DNA of 64,000 nucleotides from assembly GCF_000741765.1 (NCBI RefSeq), contig NZ_JGZU01000015.1, positions 1-64,000 of the forward strand, written 5' to 3'. The position numbers and the translations under genes were made by a program. This stretch comes from Bifidobacterium tsurumiense. Its GTDB lineage: Bacteria > Actinomycetota > Actinomycetes > Actinomycetales > Bifidobacteriaceae. Shown in pieces: positions 54,281 to 63,565 of the stretch. Numbering within the stretch: the stretch's first letter is position 1; every line of letters starts with the position of its first letter. A model generated the notes under the pieces. That model made no database searches, was not told the origin of the DNA, and worked only from the letters and a program-made list of their open reading frames with translations.

Positions 54281-55195
54281 CGTCCTTTTTGCGCGAATTG
54301 CATTTGCACGGCTTGCCAGCAAAGCATCAGCGGGATATGCCACATGCTCGAGAGTCAGTCCGCATGCTGCAATCGGCCCTGTAGAGCCTTCTCGCACGGG
54401 GGTGTCCATCTTGGATGCGAACCATTCGATATCCTTCTTGCCCTGTCCCACTTTGACACAGGCATTCACCAATGAACGCACCATATTATGAGCGAATGCA
54501 TCAGCCACAATCGTGAAGCACAGCAATCCACTCTCCATAAAGGGCGTGCTATACGTCGCAATCTTCGTTGACGAGTCCACATCACCGATCTGTGTCAATG
54601 CCTCTTGTCTCACTCGATGCCAATAGGCTGTTTTCACTTCGCGTATTGTGGTGCCACCGGGATTGGGAGTTGCAAATGAACCAAAATCATGCAGACCTAC
54701 GGTCAAGGCTGCAGCCTGATTCATGGCATCAACATCAAGGCTGTAATCAACTGCCAAAACGCAACCCCGCATACGCGGATCGATTACAGAAGTTGCGTCA
54801 GCGATACGATACACATATGTTCTTTCAAGTGCAGAAAATCGTGCATCGAATCCATCAGGAGCTCTGCTGATATTGTGAATAGCTATGTCATTTGGCAGCA
54901 CATGGGTTAACCGGTGACGCAGGGCTGCAATACCATTCACCTGCATATGGCCTATGCATGAATCCAGAACATGCGGCTCAATATCAAGATGACATACCTG
55001 GTGAGATGCATGAACTCCTGTATCGGTTCGTCCTGCAACGGTCAATCGCAGAGGATTGGCGATATCATCATCAGGGATCCTCAGAACCGTGTGCAATGCG
55101 GATTCGATTTCCCCTTGCACTGTGCGCAGATGAGGCTGCCTCGCCCATCCGTAAAATGCACCGCCATCATATGCTAAATCGATTCGTAGTCTCAT
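54275..55195 (-). CDS. truA: tRNA pseudouridine(38-40) synthase
   Basis: Makes pseudouridine in the tRNA anticodon stem. It has LRIDLAYDGGAFYGWARQP at the start, the catalytic Asp in TVAGRTDTGVHASHQVCH, and the C-terminal VADAFAHNMVRSLVNACVKVG. Length is 306 residues. The ATG at 55195 has AGGACCC upstream. It lies downstream of rplQ in the usual order, but a terminator separates it from the ribosomal transcript. Confidence 0.95.
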   Translation of the reverse strand: MRLRIDLAYDGGAFYGWARQPHLRTVQGEIESALHTVLRIPDDDIANPLRLTVAGRTDTGVHASHQVCHLDIEPHVLDSCIGHMQVNGIAALRHRLTHVLPNDIAIHNISRAPDGFDARFSALERTYVYRIADATSVIDPRMRGCVLAVDYSLDVDAMNQAAALTVGLHDFGSFATPNPGGTTIREVKTAYWHRVRQEALTQIGDVDSSTKIATYSTPFMESGLLCFTIVADAFAHNMVRSLVNACVKVGQGKKDIEWFASKMDTPVREGSTGPIAACGLTLEHVAYPADALLASRANAIRAKRTL

Positions 55196-55281
55196 TGGGT
55201 CCTGACATTCTAAGGGTTGAGTGTCTTCAGTGTATCAATTCACCTAGCGCCGCTAAATTCTCCGCAACTCCCTTGAAAACA

Positions 55282-55318
55282 ATAATGGGCCGAAACCATA
55301 AAGGTTCCGACCCATTAT
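55282..55318 (-). terminator. Terminator after rplQ
   Basis: Sixteen-base stem with G-U and one mismatch (55282-55297 with 55303-55318), followed on the minus strand by TGTTTTC. It closes the infA-rplQ transcript before truA. Confidence 0.85.
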
Positions 55319-55335
55319 CTTTATGCCTATGAAGA

Positions 55336-55803
55336 CTACTCAGCAGCCTCAGTGGTCTGCTCTGCAGCGGTCTCGACAGGAGCTTCAGTTGCTGCAACCT
55401 TGGTTGCTGCTTCAGCTTCCTTGACGACTGCCTTCTTCGGGCTTACCGGCTCAGTCACGAGCTCGATAATGGCCTGAGGAGCGGCATCACCACGGCGAGG
55501 AGCAATCTTGACGATACGGGTGTAGCCACCCTCACGCTGCTCCATCTGTTCCGCAATCTGGGTGAACAGCACGTGCACCACGGACTTGTTGCGGATAACA
55601 CGCATCACGCGACGACGTGAATGCAGATCACCACGCTTGGCGAAGGTCACAAGACGCTCGGCCAGAGGACGAAGACGCTTGGCCTTCGGCAAAGTTGTGG
55701 TGATACGACCCTTCTGGAACAGACTGGTCGCCATATTTGCCAGCATCAGGCGCTCATGCGCCGGGCTTGAAGCCAGGCGTGGGCCTTTTTTCGGTGTAGG
55801 CAT
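55336..55803 (-). CDS. rplQ: 50S ribosomal protein L17
   Basis: Large-subunit protein. The core [29 protein letters not shown] and [24 protein letters not shown] are highly conserved. After residue about 120 an Ala/Glu/Thr/Val-rich tail of about 35 residues follows, longer than in E. coli and common in actinobacteria. The ATG has AAGGAG upstream. It follows rpoA by 80 bases. Confidence 0.96.
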   Translation of the reverse strand: MPTPKKGPRLASSPAHERLMLANMATSLFQKGRITTTLPKAKRLRPLAERLVTFAKRGDLHSRRRVMRVIRNKSVVHVLFTQIAEQMEQREGGYTRIVKIAPRRGDAAPQAIIELVTEPVSPKKAVVKEAEAATKVAATEAPVETAAEQTTEAAE

Positions 55804-55883
55804 TGTTTCTCCTTATTGCCACGAGGCATAGGTGGCATATGCCCGAACATCCATGCTCGCGAGCTGATTGGTGAATGAGGACG

Positions 55884-56879
55884 TCACTCGTCTTCCGGCG
55901 AGAAGAACGTGCCACCTTCAAGGTTGTTGGCATCAAATCCCAAAGGAGAAGCCTTAAGCGACAATCCGAGAGACTGCAGCTTTTCCTTGACTTCATCGAT
56001 GGACTTCATACCGAAATTACGAATATCGAGCAAATCCTGCTCAGTGTGAGCGACCAATTCCCCAATGGTGTGGATGCCTTCACGCTTCAGGCAGTTGTAG
56101 CTGCGCTGAGTGAGGTTCAAATCCTCGATCGGCACTGCCATCTCGGGGTTGACTTCCTCAACGACAGGAGCCGGACCGACTTCCACGCCTTCAGCCTGGG
56201 CATTGAGTTCACGGCACAAACCGAAGAGCTCAACCAAGGTCGAACCAGCGGAAGCAACGGCATCACGTGGAGTGATGGCCGGCTTGGTTTCCACATCCAG
56301 AATAAGCCTGTCGAAATCCGTGCGCTGTTCCACACGGGTTGCCTCGACCTTATAGCTCACCTTAAGCACCGGCGAGTAAATCGAATCGACCGGGATACGC
56401 CCGATCTCATCGCCGTCCTGCTTGTTCATCTGCGCAGGAACATACCCACGGCCGCGCTCAACGGTGAACTCGATCTCAAGTTCGCCGTCTTCGGCAAGCG
56501 ATGCAATATGCAGATCAGGATTGGCAATGGTCACACCTGCAGGCGGAGTGATATCTCCCGCCGTGGCTTCGCCCTTGCCGCTCTTGCGCAGATACATAAC
56601 CACCGGTTCGTCGTATTCGCTGGTGAGCACGATGCCCTTGACATTGAGGAGGATCTCAGTGACATCCTCTTCAACACCTGGAAGGGTGGTGAACTCATGC
56701 AGGGCTCCGGAGATGCGCACCGAAGTCACAGCAGCTCCTGGGATGGAGCTCAGCAGGGTACGACGCAGCGAGTTACCCAGCGTGTAACCGAAACCAGGCT
56801 CAAGTGGTTCGATGACGAAGCGGGAACGCTGTGGAGTAAGAGATTCCTCGGTAAGTGTCGGACGCTGTGCGATAAGCAC
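55884..56879 (-). CDS. rpoA: RNA polymerase alpha subunit
   Basis: Assembly and promoter-recognition subunit of RNA polymerase. The N-terminal domain has [31 protein letters not shown] and the C-terminal domain has [24 protein letters not shown] plus [16 protein letters not shown], which contacts UP elements and activators. Length is 331 residues. The start is GTG at 56879 with AAAGGAT upstream. Confidence 0.97.
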   Translation of the reverse strand: MLIAQRPTLTEESLTPQRSRFVIEPLEPGFGYTLGNSLRRTLLSSIPGAAVTSVRISGALHEFTTLPGVEEDVTEILLNVKGIVLTSEYDEPVVMYLRKSGKGEATAGDITPPAGVTIANPDLHIASLAEDGELEIEFTVERGRGYVPAQMNKQDGDEIGRIPVDSIYSPVLKVSYKVEATRVEQRTDFDRLILDVETKPAITPRDAVASAGSTLVELFGLCRELNAQAEGVEVGPAPVVEEVNPEMAVPIEDLNLTQRSYNCLKREGIHTIGELVAHTEQDLLDIRNFGMKSIDEVKEKLQSLGLSLKASPLGFDANNLEGGTFFSPEDE

Positions 56880-56957
56880 TGTATTATCCTTTCAGCTTCT
56901 GCGCGGTGGTGCACTCACCGGACATAAGCGGGTTGGATGGACGAATTCTAGTAGTGC

Positions 56958-57356
56958 TCAGACGCGGCGGCGCTTCGGAGGACGAACGCCGTTGTGCGCT
57001 TGCGGGGTAACGTCGGTGATGGAACCGACTTCGAGTCCGGCGGACTGCAAGGAACGGATGGCGGTTTCACGGCCAGAGCCAGGTCCCTTGACGAATACGT
57101 CGACCTTCTTGACACCGTGCTCCATGGCCTTGCGAGCAGCAGACTCAGCAGCCATACCAGCAGCGTACGGAGTGGACTTACGGGAGCCCTTGAACCCGAC
57201 ATCGCCACCGGAAGCCCAGGACACAACTGCTCCGGACGGATCGGTGATTGAAATAATGGTGTTATTAAAAGTTGACTTGATATGCGCCTGCCCGACAGGA
57301 ACCGACTTGCGATCCCTACGACGAGGCTTGCGCGTGGCCTGCTTTGCAGCTGCCAT
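56958..57356 (-). CDS. rpsK: 30S ribosomal protein S11
   Basis: Small-subunit platform protein of 132 residues: [40 protein letters not shown] and [19 protein letters not shown], then the conserved [16 protein letters not shown]-terminus. The ATG has GAGGGTC upstream. It lies between rpsM and rpoA in the standard order. Confidence 0.97.
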   Translation of the reverse strand: MAAAKQATRKPRRRDRKSVPVGQAHIKSTFNNTIISITDPSGAVVSWASGGDVGFKGSRKSTPYAAGMAAESAARKAMEHGVKKVDVFVKGPGSGRETAIRSLQSAGLEVGSITDVTPQAHNGVRPPKRRRV

Positions 57357-57369
57357 TGACCCTCGTTTC

Positions 57370-57816
57370 CTAGTAACGAACTAACTTGTTTGTCCAGACG
57401 ATGAGATTGTTCATCTCGTGGCCTGGAGCGTGCCACCGACTACTTGGTAGCCTTCTTCTTTCCGGCGACCGTGCGCTTCGGACCTTGCGGGTGCGTGCAT
57501 TGGTCTTGGTGCGCTGACCGCGCACAGGAAGTCCCTTACGGTGACGCTGGCCTTGGTAGCAGTTGATCTGGATCTTGCGACGGATATCTGCATCGATTTC
57601 ACGACGCAGATCACCTTCGATCTTGTAATTACCTTCAAGATAGTCACGCAGCGTAATCAGCTGCTCATCCGTCAGATCCTTGACGCGAGTGTCCGGATTG
57701 ATACCGGTCGCGGCAAGCGTTTCCTTGGCACGAGTACGACCAACACCAAAAATATAGGTGAGGGCGATCTCGATGCGCTTCTCATTGGGGATGTCGACTC
57801 CGGCAAGACGTGCCAT
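57370..57816 (-). CDS. rpsM: 30S ribosomal protein S13, C-terminus frameshifted
   Basis: Small-subunit head protein. The first 110 residues are normal: [39 protein letters not shown] and [22 protein letters not shown]. After this point the frame as written gives a foreign tail running to 57370. Adding one base at 57483-57484 (AAGGTCC to AAGGGTCC) restores the expected [14 protein letters not shown] and a stop at 57440-57442, giving a normal 125-residue S13. Since the gene is essential, a sequencing error is the likely cause. The ATG at 57816 has AAGGA upstream; the frame is open eleven codons before it. Confidence 0.9.
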   Translation of the reverse strand: MARLAGVDIPNEKRIEIALTYIFGVGRTRAKETLAATGINPDTRVKDLTDEQLITLRDYLEGNYKIEGDLRREIDADIRRKIQINCYQGQRHRKGLPVRGQRTKTNARTRKVRSARSPERRRLPSSRWHAPGHEMNNLIVWTNKLVRY

Positions 57817-57945
57817 TGCGATTCCTTCTGTGTTCCGCAGGTCGTACACCGAGTCTTCCGGTTTCCCGGACCGGGCCTGCGTACCCGGTGTTCAGCTTTC
57901 GCTGCGACTCAGCGCCTTATCTGTTGTATGCCGCTGGAAATCTAC

Positions 57946-58059
57946 TCAGCCTTGGCGCTGCTTATGGCGCGGGTTGACGCAGATCACCATGACGCGGCCG
58001 TGACGGCGGATCACGCGGCAGTTTTCGCAGATCCTCTTCACGCTAGGGCTGACCTTCAT
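57946..58059 (-). CDS. rpmJ: 50S ribosomal protein L36
   Basis: A 37-residue basic zinc protein: [18 protein letters not shown], then [13 protein letters not shown]. The ligands Cys11, Cys14, Cys27 and His32 form the zinc site of the standard L36 type. The ATG at 58059 has AAAGGAAAAC upstream. It sits between infA and rpsM in the usual order. Confidence 0.95.
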
Positions 58060-58079
58060 GGTTTTCCTTTACTTGTACC

Positions 58080-58298
58080 TTACTTGTAACGGTACGTAAT
58101 CCTTCCACGGTTCAGATCGTATGGGCTCATTTCCAGCACTACCCTATCCTGAGGCAGAATACGGATGTAGTTCTTCCGCATCTTGCCCGATATGGTTGCG
58201 AGCACGATGTGCTTATTCTCTAGTTCGACGCGAAACATCGCGTTAGGCAGTGCTTCCACTACCTGACCTTCGACCTCAATCACACCGTCTTTTGCCAT
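58080..58298 (-). CDS. infA: Translation initiation factor IF-1
   Basis: A 72-residue OB-fold factor that blocks the A site during initiation: [41 protein letters not shown] and [21 protein letters not shown]. The ATG at 58298 fits the family; the frame is open 23 codons upstream but without a site. Downstream is rpmJ by 20 bases. No map gene lies between adk and infA. Confidence 0.96.
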   Translation of the reverse strand: MAKDGVIEVEGQVVEALPNAMFRVELENKHIVLATISGKMRKNYIRILPQDRVVLEMSPYDLNRGRITYRYK

Positions 58299-58331
58299 GA
58301 GCCTCGTTCCGTTCCTTGGCTGAATTACTTC

Positions 58332-58349
58332 GTGTGTCTGAAGACACAC
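58332..58349. other. Palindrome in the infA leader
   Basis: GTGTGTCT and AGACACAC (58332-58339 with 58342-58349) form an eight-base inverted repeat with a two-base centre, about 34 bases upstream of the infA start and after the adk terminator. It could be an operator or a leader hairpin; nothing identifies a regulator. Confidence 0.4.
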
Positions 58350-58370
58350 CAAATTGCAATAATACAAGAA

Positions 58371-58414
58371 AAGTGGGTTGAGGCAAACACTCGGCGTGTT
58401 GCCTCAACCCACTT
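58371..58414 (-). terminator. Terminator after adk
   Basis: Sixteen-base outer stem (58371-58386 with 58399-58414) with further ACAC/GTGT pairing inside, followed on the minus strand by TTCTTGTATTATT. It separates secY-adk from infA. Confidence 0.88.
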
Positions 58415-58429
58415 CGTATAATATGTCGA

Positions 58430-58990
58430 TTAATTCAGCGACTGAATGATGCGCTGATTAATGGATTCGATATCGCCGACGCCATCAACCACAACCAACT
58501 GGCCGCGGCTTTCATAGACATCAAGCAAAGGAGAAGTTTCCTTCTCATACGTTTCAAGTCGCTTTGCAATCACTTCAGGAGTGTCATCCGACCTGCCCTC
58601 TTCAACCGCACGCTTTTGCATGCGCTCGAGAAGAATGGAACGTGCCGCTTCCAATGCAACCACATGGTTCAAAGGAGTTCCCAACTCCTCAAGCATGGTG
58701 TCCAGCGCACTGACCTGAGCCGCATTGCGAGGATACCCATCGAGAATCCAACCATCCTTGGCATCGTCCATGGCGAGACGATCCTTCACGATCTTGTTGG
58801 TCAGTTCGTCAGGAACCAATGCACCGCGGTCAATAAACTCCTGAACCTGCTTGCCCAATTCAGTCTTGTTCTTCAGGTTATAACGGAAAATATCACCGGT
58901 GGAAATGGCAGGGATGCCATAGTGCTTGCTCAGCAGAGCTGCCTGGGTGCCTTTACCTACGCCCTGCGGGCCCATGATCAACAAACGCAA
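58430..58990 (-). CDS. adk: Adenylate kinase
   Basis: Interconverts ATP plus AMP and two ADP. It has the P loop MGPQGVGKGTQAALLSKHYG, the AMP site AISTGDIFRYNLK, and DGYPRNAAQVSALD. Length is 186 residues, a short-LID form lacking zinc-binding cysteines. The start is taken as TTG at 58990 because AAAGGA lies six bases upstream and the family starts MRLLIMGPQG. A GTG at 59011 overlapping the secY stop would add seven residues. Directly follows secY. Confidence 0.94.
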   Translation of the reverse strand: MRLLIMGPQGVGKGTQAALLSKHYGIPAISTGDIFRYNLKNKTELGKQVQEFIDRGALVPDELTNKIVKDRLAMDDAKDGWILDGYPRNAAQVSALDTMLEELGTPLNHVVALEAARSILLERMQKRAVEEGRSDDTPEVIAKRLETYEKETSPLLDVYESRGQLVVVDGVGDIESINQRIIQSLN

Positions 58991-59007
58991 TGTGGTTCCT
59001 TTCTCAG

Positions 59008-60402
59008 TCACTTTGACTCAGACGACTTGTCATCATCTGATTTCTTGGATTTCTTAGCTTTCTTGGACTTGGAATCCTCATCCTCGTCATGTGAGAACAG
59101 GAATCCTGCGTATTGGAACTGCTCGGTCTGTGCCTTGGCCTGACGCAAGGTATCCAGACCAACACCGGCGATAATCAGGATTGTGGTACCGCCGAATGGC
59201 AGACGCGAATTCAGATTCAGAGCCATGATCAATACGGTCGGAATCAACGCCACGAAGAGCAGATACACGGCACCGACAGTATTCAGACGGTTCATGACGT
59301 AGTTGAGATAGCGGCTTGTTGCACTACCCGCACGAATACCGGGAATGAATCCGCCATATTGCTTCATATTGTCAGCAGTCTCGTCTGGATTGAAGGTGAT
59401 CGAAGTGTAGAAGAAGCAGAAGAACACAATCATCAAGGCGTACAAGGAGATGTACCACACTGAGGTGGTATTCGCCAGATTGTTGTTAATCCACGTGACC
59501 CAACCTGCACTTGAGCTGCCGAACTGTGCAATCAGCGTCGGAATCGCCAAAATCGAAGAAGCGAAGATCGGTGGGATCACACCGCTCATATTGATCTTCA
59601 AAGGCAGGTAGGTGGAAGATCCACCATACATCTTTCGTCCGATCATGCGACGGGTGTACTGCACAGGAATACGACGCTGTGAGAGCTCCACGAAGTCGAC
59701 GAAGATCAAGATAACCAAAAGAACACCTGACACGATGCCGAACTTGGTCCAATCACCATCGGTGCCATTGCTTCCCCAACCGATCTGCCACAACTGAGGC
59801 AGGAAACCGGAGCAGATGGACATGAAGATCAGCACGGACATGCCTTGCCCGATGCCCTTGTCGGTGACCAATTCGGCCATCCACATGATCAGGCCAGTAC
59901 CGCCGGTCATGATGAGCACCATAACGATCAGATTCCACACAGAGCCATCCGGGATGACCTGAGAGCACTGATAGTTGAAAAGGGCTCCGGAACGTGCGGT
60001 TACCAGAATGGTGGTCGACTGCAGCACTGCGAGTCCGATGGTGAGATAACGAGTATACTGCGTCAGCTTCGCTTCACCGGACTGGCCTTCCTTGTGCAAA
60101 GCTTCAAAGCGAGGAATAACGACTCGCAACAACTGAATAACGATGGATGCCGTGATGTATGGCATCACACCCAAAGCGAATATGGACAGCTGCAGCATTG
60201 CACCGCCCGAGAAGAGGTTTACCAGTCCCACGAAGTTTTCCGAGGCACTGGACACAGTCGTGAGACATTCACGAACTACTTTATAGTCAACACCCGGTGT
60301 AGGAATGAATGAACCGATGCGGTAGATGATGATGATACCAAAAACGAACAGGATCTTATTACGAAGTTCCTTTGTTCTGAAGGCCTGGATTAACGTCCTC
60401 AC
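59008..60402 (-). CDS. secY: Preprotein translocase channel subunit SecY
   Basis: Membrane channel of the Sec export pathway with ten helices in 464 residues. The N-terminus is MRTLIQAFRTKELRNKILFV; other family blocks are GGAMLQLSIFALGVMPYITASI, GGTGLIMWMAELVTDKGIGQG and GIRAGSATSRYLNYVMNRL. The C-terminus is Lys/Asp/Ser-rich. The start is GTG at 60402 with GGAAGGAAA upstream, in place of an upstream ATG that lacks family resemblance. A terminator lies between rplO and secY, so it has its own promoter. Confidence 0.95.
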   Translation of the reverse strand: MRTLIQAFRTKELRNKILFVFGIIIIYRIGSFIPTPGVDYKVVRECLTTVSSASENFVGLVNLFSGGAMLQLSIFALGVMPYITASIVIQLLRVVIPRFEALHKEGQSGEAKLTQYTRYLTIGLAVLQSTTILVTARSGALFNYQCSQVIPDGSVWNLIVMVLIMTGGTGLIMWMAELVTDKGIGQGMSVLIFMSICSGFLPQLWQIGWGSNGTDGDWTKFGIVSGVLLVILIFVDFVELSQRRIPVQYTRRMIGRKMYGGSSTYLPLKINMSGVIPPIFASSILAIPTLIAQFGSSSAGWVTWINNNLANTTSVWYISLYALMIVFFCFFYTSITFNPDETADNMKQYGGFIPGIRAGSATSRYLNYVMNRLNTVGAVYLLFVALIPTVLIMALNLNSRLPFGGTTILIIAGVGLDTLRQAKAQTEQFQYAGFLFSHDEDEDSKSKKAKKSKKSDDDKSSESK

Positions 60403-60521
60403 CTGGGGTTTCCTTCCCTTATGGTGCACTTCGCACCTATGCAAAACAGACTCTAACGCACGAGTCTAGCGCAGAGCGCCTACCTTATGCGTATCACACG
60501 CCGACACGCATGACATATGCA

Positions 60522-60555
60522 AAGGTCCTCCCCGCGTAATCGCGGGGAGGACCTT
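60522..60555 (-). terminator. Terminator between rplO and secY
   Basis: Fifteen perfectly paired bases (60522-60536 with 60541-60555) with a four-base loop, 35 bases after the rplO stop on the minus strand, followed there by TGCATATG. The stem is very stable. Confidence 0.82.
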
Positions 60556-60589
60556 ACTTAGCTCTTATGAAGCATATCCCCGAAGATAC

Positions 60590-61051
60590 TCAGTCTTCGG
60601 AAACGTTACCACCGGCAGCTTCAATCTTGGCCTTGGCAGATGCGGATGCCTTCACACCAGAGATGGTGAAAGCAACCGTGGTCTCCCCATCGCCCAAGAC
60701 CTTCACTGGCTGGTTGGCACGCACAGCGCCCTTGGCCACGAGGTCTTGTACGCTGATTTCTCCACCCTTGGGGAAGAGCTCAGCGAGTGTTGCGATGTTA
60801 ACAACCTGGAACTCCTTCTTGAAGGGGTTCTTGAAGCCGCGCAACTTAGGCAGACGCATGTACAGAGGCAGCTGGCCACCTTCGAAGCCAGGACGTACCT
60901 GATAACGCTTCTTGGTACCCTTGTCGCCACGACCTGAGGTCTTACCCTTGGAGCCTTCACCACGTCCGACACGGATGCGGTTCTTCTTGGCACCTGGGGC
61001 AGGACGGAGGTCATGCATCTGCAGGATTGTGGTTTCTTCTTCGTTTGCCAT
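60590..61051 (-). CDS. rplO: 50S ribosomal protein L15
   Basis: Large-subunit protein of 153 residues: [13 protein letters not shown]-type start ([20 protein letters not shown]), [20 protein letters not shown] and [20 protein letters not shown]. The C-terminal half has [23 protein letters not shown]. It is three bases downstream of rpmD and ends this part of the spc cluster. Confidence 0.96.
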   Translation of the reverse strand: MANEEETTILQMHDLRPAPGAKKNRIRVGRGEGSKGKTSGRGDKGTKKRYQVRPGFEGGQLPLYMRLPKLRGFKNPFKKEFQVVNIATLAELFPKGGEISVQDLVAKGAVRANQPVKVLGDGETTVAFTISGVKASASAKAKIEAAGGNVSED

Positions 61052-61053
61052 AA

Positions 61054-61236
61054 TCAGTCAGCCTCCTCGACGGTCACCAAATGGCGGACCGCATTGGCCA
61101 GACCACGATTCGCAGGGGTGTCCTCGCGAATGACGCTCTGACCGATCTTGCGAAGTCCGAGAGTCTGGACGGTGGCGCGCTGCTTTGCATTGGAGTTAAC
61201 CAATCCACGCACCAGAGTGATCTTCATGTTGCTCAT
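61054..61236 (-). CDS. rpmD: 50S ribosomal protein L30
   Basis: A 60-residue protein: [20 protein letters not shown] and [16 protein letters not shown] fit L30. The ATG at 61236 overlaps the rpsE stop (ATGA-type overlap); GTG at 61239 and ATG at 61227 are alternatives. Co-translation with rpsE is likely. Confidence 0.93.
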   Translation of the reverse strand: MSNMKITLVRGLVNSNAKQRATVQTLGLRKIGQSVIREDTPANRGLANAVRHLVTVEEAD

Positions 61237-61967
61237 CACTCACCATCCTTTGCTTCAGCAGCCTTGGCCTGAGCCTCTTCACGAGCCTTACGTGCTTCGG
61301 CAATGCCTTCTGCACGGGCGCGGAGCAAGGCGTCAGGAACGACCTCTTCAAGAGACAGGCCACGACGAGCAGCGATCTCTTCCGGCTCTTCAAGGTTCTT
61401 CAGCGCATCCACGGTTGCACGAACCACATTCACTGCGGTCGCGGAGCCCATGGACTTGGTGAGGATATCCGTAATACCTGCGCATTCCATGACGGCGCGA
61501 ACAGCACCGCCGGCGATTACACCGGTTCCGGGTGCGGCTGGACGGAGCAGAACGGTGCCTGCAGCGTCATGACCGATTACCGGATGGGTGACGGTACCGC
61601 GGATACGTGGAACAGTGAACATGTGCTTCTTGGCGTCCAGCTGGCCCTTAGCGATTGCTGCAGGGACTTCACGGGACTTGCCGTAGCCAACACCAACGGT
61701 GCCGTTACCGTCGCCAACCACAACCAATGCGGCGAAGCTGAAAGTACGACCACCCTTGTGGGTCTTAGAAACACGATTGATCGTCACAACGCGATCGAGC
61801 AGCTCATCGCCGTGATTTTCCTCACGACGATTACGGCGCTGACCACGACGGCCCTCACCGCGCTGGCCACGACGGCCGCGACGGTCGTCATTGCGCTCCT
61901 CAGAGGCCACAGCATTCTGAGTTTCTTCAGCCACTTGAGTTTCCTTCTGGGTTTCGTTGTCGCTCAC
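61236..61967 (-). CDS. rpsE: 30S ribosomal protein S5
   Basis: Small-subunit protein controlling decoding accuracy. The core has [38 protein letters not shown] and [20 protein letters not shown]. An Asn/Glu/Arg-rich N-terminal extension (about 55 residues, [18 protein letters not shown]) makes it 243 residues against about 165 in E. coli. The start is GTG at 61967, overlapping the rplR stop. Confidence 0.96.
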   Translation of the reverse strand: MSDNETQKETQVAEETQNAVASEERNDDRRGRRGQRGEGRRGQRRNRREENHGDELLDRVVTINRVSKTHKGGRTFSFAALVVVGDGNGTVGVGYGKSREVPAAIAKGQLDAKKHMFTVPRIRGTVTHPVIGHDAAGTVLLRPAAPGTGVIAGGAVRAVMECAGITDILTKSMGSATAVNVVRATVDALKNLEEPEEIAARRGLSLEEVVPDALLRARAEGIAEARKAREEAQAKAAEAKDGE

Positions 61968-62335
61968 AGTGCCAGACCTCCCTCGCGGGCGCCCTCAGCA
62001 ACAGCTGCGACGCGACCATGGTACTTGTTGCCGCCACGATCGAAGACAACTGCGGTGATGCCTGCATCCTGAGCCTTCTTGGCAACCAGTTCGCCGACCT
62101 TCTTTGCAGCTTCGACCTTGGTGCCTTCAAAACCTTCGAATGCAGCGGTCATGGTGGACTCGCTCACCAAGGTGATTCCCTTGGTGTCATCGACGATCTG
62201 GGCAACCATATGACGGTTGGAACGGGTGACCACCAGACGCGGACGCTCGGCAGTACCGAAAACGCGCTTGCGCAGGCGGGCGTGACGACGAAGACGAGCG
62301 ACCTTCTTGCCTTTACCGAAAATCTTTACGCTCAT
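61964..62335 (-). CDS. rplR: 50S ribosomal protein L18
   Basis: A 123-residue 5S rRNA-binding protein: [20 protein letters not shown], then [18 protein letters not shown] and [20 protein letters not shown]. The ATG at 62335 lies three bases after the rplF stop region; a slightly earlier ATG (62341) is possible. Coupled to rpsE by a four-base overlap. Confidence 0.96.
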   Translation of the reverse strand: MSVKIFGKGKKVARLRRHARLRKRVFGTAERPRLVVTRSNRHMVAQIVDDTKGITLVSESTMTAAFEGFEGTKVEAAKKVGELVAKKAQDAGITAVVFDRGGNKYHGRVAAVAEGAREGGLAL

Positions 62336-62337
62336 AA

Positions 62338-62877
62338 TCACTTACCAGCCTTTCCAGCCTTGCGCAGGATACGCTCGTCGCTGTACTTGATGCCCTTGCC
62401 CTTATAAGGTTCAGGAGCACGCAACTTGCGAATATTCGCAGCCACCTGGCCGACAACCTGCTTATCGGTGCCCTTGACGATCACCTGGTTGGGATTCGGC
62501 AGTTCGAATTCGATGCCTTCCGGAGGGTTCACGGTAATGGTGTGCGAGTAGCCGAGCGAGAACTCGATGCCCTTGCCCTTCATCTGTGCACGATAACCGG
62601 TACCGACAATATCGAGAGTCTTGGTGTATCCCTCGTGGACACCCTTGACCATCGATGCGACGATGGCGCGGCTCAATCCGTGCATTGCACGGGTAGGACG
62701 CAGGTCATCAGCCGGAGTCAGGATGATCTCATTGTCTTCGACCTTGGCAGTGATGCCATCAGGAATGACATAAGCGTCAGAACCCTTAGGTCCCTTGGCG
62801 CTGAAGGACTGTCCGTCAATCTTGACTTCCACGCCTGCCGGGATGGAGACGGGGAGCTTACCAATATGCGATGCCAT
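62338..62877 (-). CDS. rplF: 50S ribosomal protein L6
   Basis: A 179-residue protein at the GTPase region of the large subunit: [40 protein letters not shown] and [19 protein letters not shown]. The ATG has AAAGGAGAG upstream. Standard place between rpsH and rplR. Confidence 0.97.
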   Translation of the reverse strand: MASHIGKLPVSIPAGVEVKIDGQSFSAKGPKGSDAYVIPDGITAKVEDNEIILTPADDLRPTRAMHGLSRAIVASMVKGVHEGYTKTLDIVGTGYRAQMKGKGIEFSLGYSHTITVNPPEGIEFELPNPNQVIVKGTDKQVVGQVAANIRKLRAPEPYKGKGIKYSDERILRKAGKAGK

Positions 62878-62894
62878 GTGTCAGCTCTCCTTTC

Positions 62895-63293
62895 TCACCA
62901 CACGTAAGCGACGATTTCGCCGCCAATGCCCCGGTCGAGGCATTCCTTCTGAGTCAACAATCCCGAGCTGGTCGAGATGATAGCGATACCGAGACCACCA
63001 AGAGGCATTGGCAACGAATCGGACTTTGCGTAACGACGCAAGCCTGGCTTCGAGATGCGCTTGATGCCCTGGATGGAACGCTCACCGTTTGGACCGTACT
63101 TGAGAGAGACCTCAAGGGTCTGTCCAACCCTGGCTTCCTTTGCGGTGAAGTCCTTGATATAACCTTCACGCTTCAGGATCTCAGCGATATTCGCCTTGAA
63201 TTTGGAGTACGGCATATCCACGGTTTCGTGCTTTGCCGCGCTCGCATTACGCAGACGCGTAAGCATGTCTGCGATCGGATCTGTCATTGTCAT
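62895..63293 (-). CDS. rpsH: 30S ribosomal protein S8
   Basis: A 132-residue central-domain assembly protein: [38 protein letters not shown] and [20 protein letters not shown]. The ATG at 63293 gives the usual length; 63287 (the second Met) is an alternative. It follows rpsZ after 85 bases. Confidence 0.96.
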   Translation of the reverse strand: MTMTDPIADMLTRLRNASAAKHETVDMPYSKFKANIAEILKREGYIKDFTAKEARVGQTLEVSLKYGPNGERSIQGIKRISKPGLRRYAKSDSLPMPLGGLGIAIISTSSGLLTQKECLDRGIGGEIVAYVW

Positions 63294-63378
63294 GTGGGCT
63301 AACGCCCTTTCTCGCCGTGGTTTCCGCCGCCCTCCCGGAAGCAATTCCGTTCGGGCCGCGGACCTTCAGCGTCGATGT

Positions 63379-63564
63379 TTACCAACTGGACTTCGTAACT
63401 CCGGGCAACTCGCCGCGGTGAGCCTTCTCACGAAGGCAGATGCGGCACAGGCCGAACTTGCGGTACACGGAGTGGGGACGACCACAAACCTGGCAACGCG
63501 TATAAGCGCGCACCTTGAACTTCGGCTTAGCGGCCGCCTTGTTCTTAAGAGCGGTTTTTGCCAT
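63379..63564 (-). CDS. rpsZ: 30S ribosomal protein S14, zinc-binding type Z
   Basis: A 61-residue protein: [20 protein letters not shown] and [19 protein letters not shown]. The two CxxC pairs (Cys24/27, Cys40/43) make the zinc site, so it is the C+ form typical of actinobacteria. It is one base after rplE. Confidence 0.96.
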   Translation of the reverse strand: MAKTALKNKAAAKPKFKVRAYTRCQVCGRPHSVYRKFGLCRICLREKAHRGELPGVTKSSW

Positions 63565-63565
63565 T

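Noticed and set aside
57483-57484. Programmed frameshift in rpsM
   Set aside because: No slippery heptamer or stimulating structure; a missing G explains it fully.
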